A stretch of DNA of 64,000 nt from Norana najaformis (taxonomy: Eukaryota; Annelida; Clitellata; Crassiclitellata; Hormogastridae), in NCBI GenBank assembly GCA_964023275.1, contig OZ029916.1, positions 30,037,087 through 30,101,086 of the forward strand, given 5' to 3'. Numbering within the stretch: the first letter of the stretch is position 1; every line of letters begins with the position of its first letter. Positions 1 through 10,986 of this stretch are shown in pieces. The position numbers and the translations under genes are program-made. A model generated the notes under the pieces. It worked only from the letters and a program-made list of their open reading frames with translations. It searched no databases and was not told where the DNA came from.

Positions 1-858
1 CACATAAAAATATATATAAATATATATATGATGCTCAACAATTCAAACCTATATTCTAAAACTGCTTAACATAGAAGCAAGCCACTCAAATTAACCCTGC
101 AACAAGTTTGCAGAAAGCCAGTGTTGGAAATGGGCATTTTACAACAACTATAACAATTCTGGGGCATCTTCTTTCAGCTGCTGGTTGGTTCAAGGGCCGT
201 CTAGCCAGACAAAATTTAAAAGTCAGGTCACAAAGATGACTCCCATAGATGGTGCAATATGTCTTCACAATATGTTTAGCACCGGAGCAAAGAATCTCCT
301 ATACTCGTATCTGTAACACCACAAGACATCAGTCTTTTTGCACTGAGCTTAAGTTGCTTGTTCTTCACTGTTCTGCAACAGAATCAGTATATTGCTCAAG
401 ATCAGCTATCACCAATGACAAGCACAAATGAAAAATCTGTGTATCATCTCCTTAGAAACTGACACTGAGATTACACTTGTTCACCAACTGAAACAGATCA
501 ACTGTGTAATGTATGATGTGCACTGGTCCTACTACACAGCCCTGCAAGACAATGTACCACAAGGGTTGTGGGACACCCTTGCCCACCTCTGATGACCAAA
601 TGTAAATGACCCTCGAAATAAGAAATTAGCAAGTTGATGCAAGAATAATGCTATATATCCGCAATGAAGGTAGTGGAAGAGAACATCACGATTAAGTGTT
701 AAAAGCGGCGGATAAATACAGTATCACAAGTGTTGTGACACTGCCTCCACCAACGGCATCCATAATATCTTAAAACACTTTCACAAGGACTGTTTCAGTC
801 AAATATTTACACATCACAGTCTCATTAAGTCCTAATTTCCTCAATAAGAGAATTTATA
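1..858. other. 3' flank of the 859-1489 gene
   Basis: AT-rich sequence downstream of the minus-strand stop codon at 859-861. It probably holds the 3' UTR of that gene. I see no exon, RNA gene or recognisable element in it. Confidence 0.35.
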
Positions 859-1489
859 TCATGGTTTGCTTACACTGGTTAGGAAATGTACTGATACTGA
901 AAACTGCTGAACAGATGACAGAGAAAGGGGAGCACATAAACATGAATATGCTTGTTGCTTGCCTGGATCAGTCCAGTAATCAGAGAAATTTTCAAATCCG
1001 TCTTCATCAATTCTGATTATTTTCCCTTCTTTAACATCTTTATGTGTACGTCTGTAACAGAAATAACACCATCTACTCTGTTACAGCTCACTTTGTCAAA
1101 TAAGAGAAGTGGCATCATATGAAAACGGCAGTAACCTCTTGTTCTGTCGTTTTTCTTGTAGTCTGGATTTAAAGTTCACTTCTGTGCTATTAAAAAATTT
1201 ACATTAACTAACTATAGATCCTTACCATGAAAATGAAATTATGTTGTAAATAATGAAAAACTATGCTAAACGCTCAGGATGGCAATGGTTAAAATGACGT
1301 GAACTGGTCACCAAAAGTAACTGCTTCCAATTTCTATATCATTCATTGTAATGTTTCAAAGTAGGTTCAAATGGACGAAAACTCAAATACATGAAAATAA
1401 TTGTAACAAGTGTAAAAAAGGAAGACAAAGATAACATACGATCCAATATGCTTCTGGTTTGGCATAACATGGAATTGATTTGACTCCAT
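859..1489 (-). CDS. last two coding exons of an unrecognised gene
   Basis: Two minus-strand exons join in phase. The upstream exon (1489-1440, 50 bp) follows a pyrimidine-rich acceptor ending in ttgtttcag and ends at a GTATGT donor. The last exon (1051-859, 193 bp) follows an acceptor ending in tctgttacag and runs to a TGA. The joined peptide contains FHVMPNQKHIGSRTHKDV, then an acidic and aromatic stretch (KIIRIDEDGFENFSDYW) and a serine-rich C-terminus of about 30 residues. The phase agreement and the unusual acidic/aromatic composition are what make it look coding. I do not recognise the family. Exons further upstream should lie right of 1490, but I could not fix any. A reading frame through the last intron (near 1052-1165) is also open and was considered as an alternative, so the model is only moderately sure. 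A GC-type donor inside the last exon cannot be excluded. Confidence 0.45.
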
Positions 1490-1947
1490 CTGAAACAAGA
1501 TAAGGACATATAAATCCATGAATGCAGGTATATATGTATCAAGACACTTCAAATACTGCCCTTACACATATAGTTTACAAATTTACAAAAAATGTTATTC
1601 AAAATAATAGGAATGAATCAATTTCTCTTACAGTCAAGTTCTCTGATGCTCTTTCTTAAATGATCACATACATAAATTTATATGTATTGAGCATTTGCAA
1701 ATAGTCGCATATCTAAGCATTAACCAGGCAAAACGTTGTTTATCTTCGGCAAGTGAGGTAACTGGCCATTCCCAGATAGATAGTTAAACCAACTTAAATT
1801 CACACTCCCAAACTTGTGCTGCCTGGAGACAGTTCCAGCCCAGCACTTGTGGACAGACTCACACCACACCATTGCTGTCCCCAGGTTGCTACTCTTCCTA
1901 CTCATCACTTCAGGACCAAAATCCATGATTTTTGAGTCAAAAGAGAT

Positions 1948-2049
1948 CTATGCAGGTTTGGTAAAGTCTAAACTATTACGTAATTGTAAATTTGTAAAGC
2001 ACCGCTTCAAGGTATCCTCATCAGAGATGCTCTTGGCCCATCCCAGAAC
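1948..2049 (-). pseudogene. possible pogo/Tigger transposase C-terminal scrap
   Basis: A 33-codon minus-strand stretch reads GWAKSISDEDTLKRCFTNL and then a short tail to a stop. It resembles the region after the DDE domain of pogo/Tigger transposases, where a W-x-x-x-x-x-I-S-x-E-x-L/I-x-x-C/S-F pattern is usual. It is very short, has no terminal repeats that I can see and no start, so it would be a dead remnant. This rests on resemblance from memory. Confidence 0.3.
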
Positions 2050-2059
2050 TGAGGAATAA

Positions 2060-2600
2060 TACAGTCTTCAAGACCTTATGGAAGAGAGGGGGAGAGGGAG
2101 AGAAGCTCCAGTCGAAGGTCGGCAGGTAAGTCATTCCAAGAAGCAGGGCCAGCAGAAGCAAAGCTGCAGCGTGAGTGGTGGCAGTTTGTGCTAGAGGGAA
2201 GGCAAGATCACCCTGAACTGACGAATGCAGTGGTCTGCGGCCAGGAATAGAAGAAAGGGGGATGCAAAGCCCCCTTAGATAAAGCGGAGCACAAAGGCAA
2301 GCAATATGTATTGGACATTGAAGTTTGTTAGCATGTCCAAAAATGGCAGCCAATCATCACAACTATAACATAATCCATGAATTTATTCAAACTCTGCACT
2401 CTGCTCAAATTCAAAGGCAGGTTAAACAAATGAAGCAAAAGCAAAAAACACAAAAAATCATGACTGAGACTAGGATGGCTCAAGACTGGAATACAGAGCT
2501 TGTAAATGTATGCCGGTCCCATGCCGACCAACAAGGCCTGCACTAGGAGAATCTTGAACTCTATTCTTTCCTCGACAGGGAGTCACCACAGCATGTCCAT
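2060..2600 (-). mobile_element. degenerate LINE reverse-transcriptase C-terminus
   Basis: Read on the minus strand near 2090-2170, the sequence gives ASAGPASWNDLPADLR, the W-N-x-L-P signature found in the C-terminal region of CR1/L2/Jockey-type reverse transcriptase ORFs. The flanks are frameshifted. The part around 2460-2580 aligns by eye with 53170-53300, so the two are copies of one old family. Confidence 0.55.
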
Positions 2601-3505
2601 CATACAATCAGAGTGATTTCAGATATAAAATCAACTTTATCACCACTTAGTCATTCCCTGATAGCTTCAAGAATCACTGTGGTGTAATTTTTGCAATTTT
2701 CTAATGAGACTGATGACAGTTGTTGTTCATAAAAAAATGTAAGCAAATTTAAGCTATGTTGTCTTATGAAAAACTCTTCTGACTTGGTTTAAGAAGAGTT
2801 CATGCCCTCTTCTGGAAATGAATTTTAGAAGTCACCTTCTGAAAGCAGTAGATCTCAAACTACCTTGTCACAAGAAACTCAGCAAGCAAACAATGTGATA
2901 ACTTCTAACTCATCTGAGCTCAATATAATGATGGCCAACACAGAGAGATAATCCCATGTCTTGCTGTTTGCGTACTGAATATCACAAATTCTGCTCTTAA
3001 TTGACGGCCAGAGGACTTCAGAGCTGCATGAACAGACATAAAATTTGTTTAACATCAAAATCATGTTTTGCTAGCAGTTCATCAGTTTGCTGATATCACC
3101 TTATGCACAAACATGAACCAGGGATTCAGTCACTCGGAATGCAGCATCAAATGTTTGCCATTGTTAGGGATGCACTGGTCATTATGTTCGTATCTGCGAA
3201 CAGTTGTCTGCACATGTTGTTGTATATGCTCAGCTGCGCATTTATGTAGCGATTTGGTTAACAACCATACCAACAAAAGTTACGCAACCGCATTAACTGC
3301 AGCAGCATAAACAAACTGAGTTGTATGCAACTGTTTCATCAATACTGCGCCGCAACAAGTAATCGGATTTTGGATCTCAGTACTAATGTTAATTTCTGTC
3401 CACATTCAAATACTTTTCATGTTGACAAATACTGTGTTTTATTCTGTGTACTTCTTGGTAAATGTCGCTTATTAGCAAAGCAGATAAACTTAGAGTTTCG
3501 TCTAT
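2601..3505. other. unassigned intergenic or intronic sequence
   Basis: AT-rich. Short open frames occur on both strands but none has splice borders, a start context and composition that persuade me. If the 859-1489 gene extends to the right, its upstream exons should be here or beyond. Confidence 0.3.
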
Positions 3506-4286
3506 CGTAATAGAAAGCTCGAGATTTCTATAGCGCCCAACGAAAGCTAAGTCGCGGGAACTGACTATAGCCTACCTGCAAAGCGACAGCACACTACATA
3601 ACTTCTGTTCTTAAATGAGGCCGTTTTGCTCCGAACACTAAAACCTGTACACCATTACTTCCGAACGATGACATTTTAAACAATCATTATTAAATAAACA
3701 GAAAAACAAACCTCAAGAAAAATTACAACCGTTTGGGCGCTCAGAACTGTTGTCGTAAAACAAATTGCCACATCGCGCACATCTTTTAAAAACCGCTAAA
3801 CGTAAGCCAAAGGCAAGGGCACATATCTGCGACGGTAACCGCAAAATATTCTCCTTTTTTATCGATTTGAATAAGTTTTCAAACACGCATGACCACTTAT
3901 ATTCTTTTCTGATATCTGAAAGATCTAATATTTGGTGCAAAATTCACATGTTGACAACCTGACTTGCATAAAGGCAGTAATCTATGTAATCAGAGGATAT
4001 CTGGATTGAAAAATCGTAGGCCTAACTATTGATTAGATACTTCTAAGCCTAACCGTAGCCTAATCGTAATCTTAAACTCGAGCTTTCTATAGCACTCGAA
4101 AAGCTAAGTCGCGGGAACCAACTTATTCACAGGCGTTCAGTCAAAATAATCGATAGACAAGAAGGGTTCGGTTCCAGGTCGTAATCATAATCCCGAGATT
4201 TCTACAGCGCCCAACAAAAACCACGTCACGAGTACCTGCTTATTCACAGTCGCTCAGTCAAAACAAAATTAATAGGCAAAAATGTA
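3506..4286 (-). mobile_element. nested 5'-truncated LINE 3' ends
   Basis: At least three pieces of the same LINE 3' end lie here in minus orientation: about 3509-3570, 4058-4178 and 4179-4286. Each starts on the plus strand with a gtaatc-type tail and continues with the family's conserved blocks (agatttctacagcgccc, aagctaagtcgcgggaac, cttattcacaggcg, ctcagtcaaaacaaaat). The last two are directly abutted. Sequence between 3570 and 4058 is unassigned. Confidence 0.6.
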
Positions 4287-4287
4287 T

Positions 4288-4438
4288 CGGTTTTATATAG
4301 CGACCGTATGGCCTCCACCCTGCTCATTTTGCAATGAATTTATAGGGTGAGATCCTTCACCAGCGCTGCCTGTTTGAATGGGCGCCACGCACAGAGGCGC
4401 CTTGGCGTACGCACTTACCGATGTGGCTAACTAGGCCG
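4288..4438 (-). mobile_element. tRNA-derived SINE, internally deleted copy
   Basis: Shares tttatatagcgaccgtat, tgctcattttgcaatgaatt and gagatccttcacc with the longer copy at 36829-37057, and the gatgtggctaactagg head. About 80 bp of the middle, which in the longer copy holds the B-box-like segment, is missing. Confidence 0.6.
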
Positions 4439-4504
4439 GCTAATAGATGACTAACACATAAATTTTCCAGTTTGTCGTTTAAAATGTTTGTTTGGATTTT
4501 AATT

Positions 4505-4560
4505 GTTATTGTAACTTGAAATTTATATAGCGCCGTTTCAAAAGAGATCTAAAAGACACC
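4505..4560 (-). repeat. ggcgctatataaa retroelement tail
   Basis: On the minus strand the sequence runs into a ggcgctatataaatttc block followed by AT-rich tail. The same block ends other unrelated repeats in this window (near 11640, 28440, 50395 and 63265). Confidence 0.45.
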
Positions 4561-5485
4561 TCTGATTGAACTTCAAGGTTCCTTCATTCTCAACAGTTTG
4601 GCTTGATGTAGCGGACAAGTGTTGGTGTTGTCTGAGGCAATACTATATGCCTGTCTCACTAATTTTAACCAGCTAGGGGTTTAGTAGACAGAAAATTCAT
4701 CTTCATTTTTGATGACCTTTTTAGCCATGAGAATTGTTATGACTATTTTAGTTCTTCAGATTTTATGACCATTTTTAGTTTTCCAGATTTCTAGTTTTAT
4801 CGTGTCCTGCTGTTACTCTACAAATTTAGTAGGTAACTTTCGCCGTAACGAATTAGAGGAGGAATCGGTGGCATGTCCCTCCAAAAATCAAATGGAACAT
4901 AATTAGATTCATTGCCTCCTGATCCGATCTCGAGCTCAGTATGACCAAATGCTGCAACCAATGGTCGAAAAGTCTTGTATAGGTCTTCAATATCTCAACT
5001 GTCTCATACTACAGACAGTCCATTTGTTGAGCTTTAGGGAATGTTCACACCTTCCTGTGGCTCCAGTATTGATAAGAAAATTCAGGATAGGGTAGGTCTT
5101 CGTCTCTTTTTTCAATCTCGTTAGCCCAAGCCCTTATTCGGGGTTTAGATCTTACAGCCTTCACCTTTTATGATTTCACATTCTAAATTTCGATTTTGAG
5201 TTTACAAAGCTCACCTTGATTGGGTACATTTAAGCTGGTGGGTTTAGTTTGCCGGCCTGCTCTAAAGCACGTTTTAATTAATTTATTTATTTATTTACTT
5301 ATTTATTTGTTAAAATTAGGCCTACTTATAACGCGCGCAAGGTTAGTATAGTTGAATCTGAGGCGTGGATGCACGTTCGCTAAGGGGCCAAGATGGGATA
5401 GAGTCATGCAAGATTAAAAAATTGATTCTTGACAAGCGATTTCAGGGATGAAAGCGGGTTAGCAGTAGTGCCACAAGACCTGGAA
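4561..5485. other. unassigned intergenic sequence
   Basis: No exon or recognisable element seen. A short TTTA/ATTT-rich run is at about 5277-5310. Confidence 0.3.
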
Positions 5486-5487
5486 CT

Positions 5488-5606
5488 GAGAGCCCTTCTT
5501 GCCTATCGATTTTGTTTAACTGAGCCTCTGTGAATAAGCTGATTCCTACGACTCACATTTCGTTGGGTGCTGTAGAAAACTCGAGTTTAAGATGCGATTG
5601 GGATTA
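5488..5606 (+). mobile_element. LINE 3' end, plus orientation
   Basis: Carries the family 3' blocks in forward order: gcctatcgattttgttt, tgtgaataagctg, then cgctgtagaaa-like and ctcgag, ending in a gattacg tail. Almost the whole element is missing at the 5' side. It meets the oppositely oriented copy at 5607 tail to tail. Confidence 0.55.
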
Positions 5607-5850
5607 CGAACTGTAATCGTAATCTCCAAATACATAAAGCGCTACTCAAAAGCTAAGCGCAGAGCACCAGCTTATTCATGAGCGCTGCGTCAAGTCAGAT
5701 GGGTTGTCCGAAGATGCCATGTCAAGAACCAAGTCCGGTTGCCAGAAAACCAGAGAGAGAAGGGACATGGAGCCGTTAGGGTGGATCGTGTTTAACCTGA
5801 GAGAAAAGGGAAGGAAAAACCGAGAGACGGGCGATTGCTTTTAAATTCTC
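5607..5850 (-). mobile_element. LINE 3' end, minus orientation, second subfamily
   Basis: Begins with the aatcgtaatc tail and continues with gctaagcgcagagcaccagc, ttattcatgagcgctgcg and gttgtccgaagatgccatg. The same variant blocks occur at 45846-46030, so these two belong to a subfamily distinct from the copies with aagctaagtcgcggg. Confidence 0.55.
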
Positions 5851-6250
5851 GGTCATTACTCGTACAGGTAAACGGATGTATTTGTACGCAGCGCATTTAA
5901 CGAATAAGCTCGACCTATCGTTGGAATAAGAACAGCCTAAATATTCCAAAAAGTTCCGGTCGCTGCATGTAGTCCAAGATTATAATCGTTAAATCCATCG
6001 CATAAAACAGTGTTAGACTCGTAAATTTGACTGCCACCTAGCGAAAAGCACTTAAAATATGTTCTTTTGCCATTCGAATGCTTCCAGTTTTAGAGGATTC
6101 GCCAATTTCATAACTAAATTTGAGTTCAAACTTCAAGGTGAAAGAACTTTGCAAACTCTTGAAGTGTAACCAAAAGAGTTAAGATTTAAAAAGATTAGAA
6201 AAAGGCACCCACTAATCCCAGAAGTCATCAATGACTATGTAAAGTTGATT
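5851..6250. other. unassigned intergenic sequence
   Basis: I see nothing recognisable here. Confidence 0.3.
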
Positions 6251-6252
6251 TG

Positions 6253-6415
6253 AAATGTAATCGCAATCGTAATTCCGAGATTTCTAGTGCCCAACAAAAG
6301 CCGCGCCGCGGGGACCATCTTATTCTCAGGCGCTCAGTCAAAACAAAATCGATAGGCAAAAGGGTTCGGTTCCAGGTCAAGATCCAAAAGTCAGACGGAG
6401 AGACAACGGAGTGAT
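6253..6415 (-). mobile_element. LINE 3' end, minus orientation
   Basis: Starts with the gtaatcgcaatcgtaat tail, then the agatttctagtgcccaac, cgcgccgcggggacc, attctcaggcgctcagtcaa and ggttcggttccaggtcaag blocks. Nearly identical to 49645-49800, so both are probably from the same burst. Confidence 0.6.
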
Positions 6416-7031
6416 AACACATTCAAAGACATACTGGTGAAATTACGTATAATGGATGAATATATAGTGTATACCAAAAGTGGGCTTCCCCCCATTGCAT
6501 CAAGTGCTTGTTCTCAGCCCTTGGCAAAAAAAGTAATTCATCCTTGGATTTAAACATTTGATTTTTGTCTTGCTTATGCTGATTCTATTTCTTTACCAGT
6601 TGCTTTCGAGCAAAGTCACACGTTGCATGGACTCGATCTCTCAAATTCACAACTTACTGATATGTTGTCTTTATATCTGCTAAATCGTGTTATTTGGTCC
6701 AAAGCTGCCTCAGGATCGACATGGGGTCTCGAACCGTCCGTCCGTTCACAACGAACAGTTCTAGTCCAAGATATGACCAGAGAAAGACAATCAGATGACC
6801 TAGTTGAATAATGACAAGTCTGAGGAATAAGGACTTAGTATTGTGGTTGGCCAGAGTTCAATGCTTTATAAACTATAAGCACCAATTTGAAATAAATGAT
6901 GCAGAACTTTCAGCAATTAAATTTGTTAAATATGTAGATTTGGCAGATGCAACAAGTTTACGCACAAGTCGTTTATACCTAGTGTAGTTCGAGAGAAGAC
7001 GAGAGTGGCTCGAACTGACTTCTACGATGGC
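6416..7031. other. unassigned intergenic sequence
   Basis: No gene seen. A stretch near 6700-6810 (a gggtctcgaaccg motif and gatgacctagttgaat) faintly resembles 36350-36420, suggesting a diverged pair of repeats. Confidence 0.25.
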
Positions 7032-7502
7032 TATGTATGTATGTATGTATGAATGTATGTATGTATGTATGTATGTAGGTAGGTAGGTAGGTAGGTAGGT
7101 AGGTAGGTAGGTAGGTAGGTAGGTAGGTAGGTAGGTAGGTAGGTAGGTAGGTAGGTAGGTAGGTAGGTAGGTAGGTAGGTAGGTAGGTAGGTAGGTAGGT
7201 AGGTAGGTAGGTAGGTAGGTAGGTAGGTAGGTAGGTAGGTAGGTAGGTAGGTAGGTAGGTAGGTAGGTAGGTAGGTAGGTAGGTAGGTAGGTAGGTAGGT
7301 AGGTAGGTAGGTAGGTAGGTAGGTAGGTAGGTAGGTAGGTAGGTAGGTAGGTAGGTAGGTAGGTAGGTAGGTAGGTAGGTAGGTAGGTAGGTAGGTAGGT
7401 AGGTAGGTAGGTAGGTAGGTAGGTAGGTAGGTAGGTAGGTAGGTAGGTAGGTAGGTAGGTAGGTAGGTAGGTAGGTAGGTAGGTAGGTAGGTAGGTAGGT
7501 AG
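7032..7502. repeat. ATGT then perfect TAGG tetranucleotide array
   Basis: About 45 bp of ATGT units lead into an uninterrupted TAGG array from about 7075 to 7502, roughly 107 units with no interruption visible. The minus-strand open frame across it encodes only a Y-L-P-T repeat and is not a gene. Confidence 0.95.
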
Positions 7503-8277
7503 AATGATCTAGATATTTATACAGTGCCAATTAAAAACTTTTCATAGGCGCTGATCGCCAAACCTTTGATTCACACACGTGTGATGCGAATTAAGAATCA
7601 AGGATCTGTGATTGATGAAGCGGATTAATTCTGAGCTTCGGTTGAGTTATCCTCCGCGGTTTCGCAGCACCGACGGATGATGACCGTGGCACTGATGACT
7701 GACAGCGACAGCCGTCAACGGATTGTCCTACCCCGACCGCCGCCGCAGCAGCAGCAGCAGCAACAGCTGTTCCTGGAACAGAGGGTGGAGCATCGTCATC
7801 ACTTACAGGGCGCAACTGTCGGCGGAAGGAAAGCTCGGTCGGACAGTCGGGTGGGGACGGGGCTAATTAATTCTTCAAAAGGGCTACCGTTCTGTATAGG
7901 CCTAGTGCAGCCCCGAAATCGTTCGAGTATGTCCGAATGGTACGGCGATTCGTTGGAAGCGGTTCTTAATCATTGATTAGGGTTTATGGTCCTACGATGC
8001 TTACGGCGAACGCTGTGCGCTACTCTTGCTTCCGATGTCATACTTTATAGGATAGAAGAAGAGAAACGGACCGTAACTCCGGTTTCTAAAACATTCCATA
8101 TAAGCCTTAACTGCAACGACCTGTTCTTATCTGTGTGTCCGTCTGCATGTTTTCCGTCTCACTTGTGTACACCTATCACTGTCAATTTTATCTGCCTGTG
8201 GCATAGGCCTACGTCTTAATCTGGCTTTTGGGAAATACTTATTTACGACATGGGGTTATTCTGTGCCGGAGTTGGTC
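7503..8277. other. unassigned sequence with a short CAG run
   Basis: Open frames of 70-100 codons occur on both strands. They have no family resemblance, and one owes its length to a short CAG run near 7745-7765. No supported gene. Confidence 0.3.
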
Positions 8278-8323
8278 CATGTTTCCATGTTTCCATGTTT
8301 CCATGTTTCCATGTTTCCATGTC
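8278..8323. repeat. 8-bp tandem repeat
   Basis: Five to six perfect copies of gtttccat in a row. Confidence 0.9.
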
Positions 8324-8344
8324 CGTTTGCTTATGAAAAAACCA

Positions 8345-8935
8345 GAGTCGGCGTTCTCAGACAACGGCAGAGACGGCTCTATCAAAGTGAACTCTAAGAT
8401 CTTTGGTTATGTAGTTGCCATTCTTGCCCAGTTCTCCATGGTTGTTAGTGGCGTGGTCTATGTCATGGCTCTTGAAGATCCTCCTGAGGCACCATATTAT
8501 GTCGACTCCATCCAGTTTCTTGTCTAGGGCTTCGGTGGTCGTTCGACGTCCATATCTCACTCTATCATTCTCTACAACGGAGCCTGCATGCCAAACATAC
8601 AGTTTGTAAAGTTTCGGCGTGATTTTGAGATCAGTGTTCGGGTGCCAAATTTCCTTATCCCAAGAGACGATGCACGACCTGACTGATTCTAAATCTTCCG
8701 TACTGGATCTATGAGTCGAACACATAATTGGCAACGGTCTGGCTAACAAGATAAGCACGTGAAGCTGTCCACCATCTCCACCATTGCTCCCAGAGCGGTG
8801 TGAACATGCAGAGGCACACCCTGTGTTATAATCTTTGTTTTATTCCAGTTTAGCTCCAGTCCGAATGTACTCTAGCTTCATCAGCCATGATTTCAAAAGC
8901 CAGCATGAAACCTTTCAACTCTGTTCCGATATGGA
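8345..8935 (-). mobile_element. degenerate LINE reverse-transcriptase remnant
   Basis: On the minus strand, broken frames give an N-K-T-K-I block followed by a V-D-S-F-T-C-L-like block, then LKITPKLYKLYV and KLDGVDIIWCLRRIF followed by D-H-A-T-N. This order matches the region after the polymerase domain in RTE/I-type non-LTR ORFs, where a YLGS-like block, L-K-x-K-L-x-x-Y, then R-L-E-x-F/C-x-R-R-I-L and H-x-T-N occur. It is a different LINE group from the CR1/L2-like family in this window. Several frameshifts show it is dead. Confidence 0.5.
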
Positions 8936-9177
8936 ATCAAAGTCTAATCGTTGGGTTGCACTACCTTCCTGCAGCCCCACACAAATTGCACTGGGATATT
9001 GGAGGGCGGCTTAAGACGCACTTTTGTTGGGGTGGCTTAATAACTGACTATATAATGCGCTGCTGTTAACTGTAGGCCTACGTGTAATTTGCGTACTCTG
9101 TATAAAAGCGATGCAGTATCTGTATCTCTGCATCCGTAACATTTTTTCTCTGGTAAAAAGTAATAGTAATGACAGAC
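8936..9177. other. unassigned intergenic sequence
   Basis: Nothing recognised. Confidence 0.3.
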
Positions 9178-9294
9178 CTATTAATAATATAAACAACATA
9201 GAAATTAATAATAATGCAACAACAACAACTAATAATAATAATAATGCCAATAATAATAGCAACAACAACAGTAGCAACAACAACAAAAGTGTCA
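9178..9294. repeat. AAT/AAC trinucleotide-rich tract
   Basis: Imperfect run of aat, aac and agc triplets. Open frames across it are low-complexity leucine-rich or asparagine-rich artefacts. Confidence 0.85.
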
Positions 9295-9403
9295 TTGAAT
9301 TAATAGCGCAAAATTTCTTTTGTAGAATCGTCTAGATCTATTTTGCTCTTTATTTGCTTGCGTGACTCGATGCTAAATGCAATAAATGCTTTACTGATTC
9401 CTT

Positions 9404-9440
9404 TGAAACGAGGAAGAGGAGGAAACGAGGAAGAGGAGGA
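9404..9440. repeat. short purine tandem repeat
   Basis: Two adjacent copies of a gaaacgaggaagaggag unit of about 18 bp. Confidence 0.75.
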
Positions 9441-9514
9441 ATCAGGATATGATTTGTTAAGTGTTTCAGTTTTGAAATGCGGGGGAAGAAGTATTGGTGA
9501 GTGCTTATGATGGG

Positions 9515-10045
9515 TTATCGTAATTGTAAGCTCGAGATTTTCACAGCGCCCAACAAAAGCTAAGTCGCGGGAACCAGCTTATTCACAGGCGTTCAATCAA
9601 AACATACTCGATAGGCAAAAGGGTTTCGGGTCAAGATCCAAGAGTCAAGCAGGCAGACAGTCAGGCGGTTATGGTGGATGGTTTTTGAAACGAAAAATGA
9701 GATAAAGAGAAGAGGCAGAATGAGAACAGGAGTGTTTTCAGTTTTCAGCGAAGACCATGCATTGCAGGGATTGCAAGAGGTGAAGTGTTGATGAGTTCGT
9801 AAGATGAGTTAGTTAATTGTCGTAATTCTGGCGGGAGGCTAGTCCAGAGGGGTGGGGCAGCTATGGATATGAAGCGATTTCCAAATTTTAAGGAGGAGGT
9901 GACGGAAGGGCGGAGAATTGTTACAGCAGAAGAGGAGCTGGTTGAGCAGAGCAGTTGGACTGTAAATAAATGACACAGATAGGAAGATTGGGAGGATTGA
10001 AATGTGTTGTAGGAAGCTACAATTAGTGCACTGACCGTACACTGT
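9515..10045 (-). mobile_element. 5'-truncated CR1/L2-like LINE
   Basis: From right to left on the minus strand this holds the last part of the reverse-transcriptase ORF (F-R-H-L-L-L-K-I-W-K-S and a P-T-P-L-D block, matching S-L-K-F-G-N-R and A-P-P-L-W in the intact copy at 18738-21473). The 3' UTR blocks follow, then the gtaattgtaagc tail. Frames are broken. Confidence 0.75.
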
Positions 10046-10065
10046 CAGTGGGAAGATGAGAAGAC

Positions 10066-10232
10066 TAGGGATCGTAATCGTAATCGTAATTCCGAGATTT
10101 CTACAGCGCCCAACGAAAGCCTCGCCGCGGGGACCAGCTTATTCACATGCGCTCAGTCAAAACAAAATCGATAGGCAAAAGAGTTCGGTTCCAGGTCAAG
10201 ATCCAAAAGTCAGACGGAGAGCTAGCCACCTG
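10066..10232 (-). mobile_element. LINE 3' end, minus orientation
   Basis: Starts with three copies of the aatcgt tail, then agatttctacagcgcccaac, cgccgcggggaccagcttat and gcgctcagtcaaaacaaaat. Less than 170 bp of the element remains. It lies just upstream of the putative TCF21-like promoter. Confidence 0.65.
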
Positions 10233-10389
10233 CCTTCATATGCCAGTGCTAAACAATGAAGTCGCTAACACACCATACCCATGGCTTTCTCTCAGGGATA
10301 GATTTTGGGATTGCTCTTCTTTCTTTGATTCCTCAGTCAGGTTGAATTTCTTTCAGCGCTGTAATGCTAATTTTAGTCACGGTTGTCCG

Positions 10390-10986
10390 TTCTGATTGGT
10401 TCGCCGCTTGTGATTGACGTGTGTCTGTGAACGAAAAAGGCGGAGTCCGACGCCATGCGTCGGCAGCTGGCTGCGTGTGAAGGCTTTGGCCGGTGCCCGT
10501 TGGTAAGAAGTTTCGAGGGAGACAGCAGAGGACCCCTACGCATCACCTTCAGCACCAAGTAGCAGCAGCAGCAGCAGCAGCAGGAGGAACAGGTATCGCC
10601 CGTCCGAAGGATTAGCTCCACTTGGCAGGCAATTTGTGCTGCGTGCGTTGATTTTAATCACAAATTCGGTGGCTGTTGACACTGATGCTGGTGACGACGA
10701 AGATGTTGTCAAGGGTAGGACTGAACTCGGATAACCATACTTCGATGAGACAATAGGATTATTGAATGCTGCTACTTTCTACATCCATTTCAGTTAGCTC
10801 ATCTCTATCTTGACGAAGAAACAAAGCAGACGGTAGATAAGAGACAGACAGATAGAGAGAGCGAGCGAGCGAGCGAGCGACAGACTTAGGTGGGGAAACG
10901 AGAGAGATATTCCGCGGGAGAGACAGACAGACAGAGACAGAGACAGAGTGACAGACAGAGAAATCTTAGAAGATTCGTCTAATCTG
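10390..10986 (+). promoter_or_regulatory. putative promoter and 5' UTR of the TCF21-like gene
   Basis: GC content and CpG frequency rise here relative to the flanks. An inverted CCAAT box (attgg) is at 10395-10399 and a CRE-like tgacgtg is near 10416. A CAG run (about 10558-10583), a gagc repeat (about 10856-10880) and an acag repeat (about 10918-10965) occupy the presumed 5' UTR right before the start codon. No TATA box was evident and the start of transcription cannot be placed. Confidence 0.35.

Noticed and set aside
1052..1165. Alternative minus-strand frame ending V-H-I-K-M-L-K-K-G-K
   Set aside because: It is open for about 50 codons, but reading it would mean ignoring the good acceptor at 1052 and the in-phase upstream exon at 1489-1440.
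6979..7530. 183-codon open frame with Y-L-P-T repeats
   Set aside because: It is the translation of the TAGG array in a frame without stops; composition and lack of flanking exon signals mark it as an artefact.
8228..8527. 99-codon plus-strand frame with a repeated C-F-H-V-S-M segment
   Set aside because: It reads through the gtttccat tandem repeat, then the antisense strand of a dead LINE.
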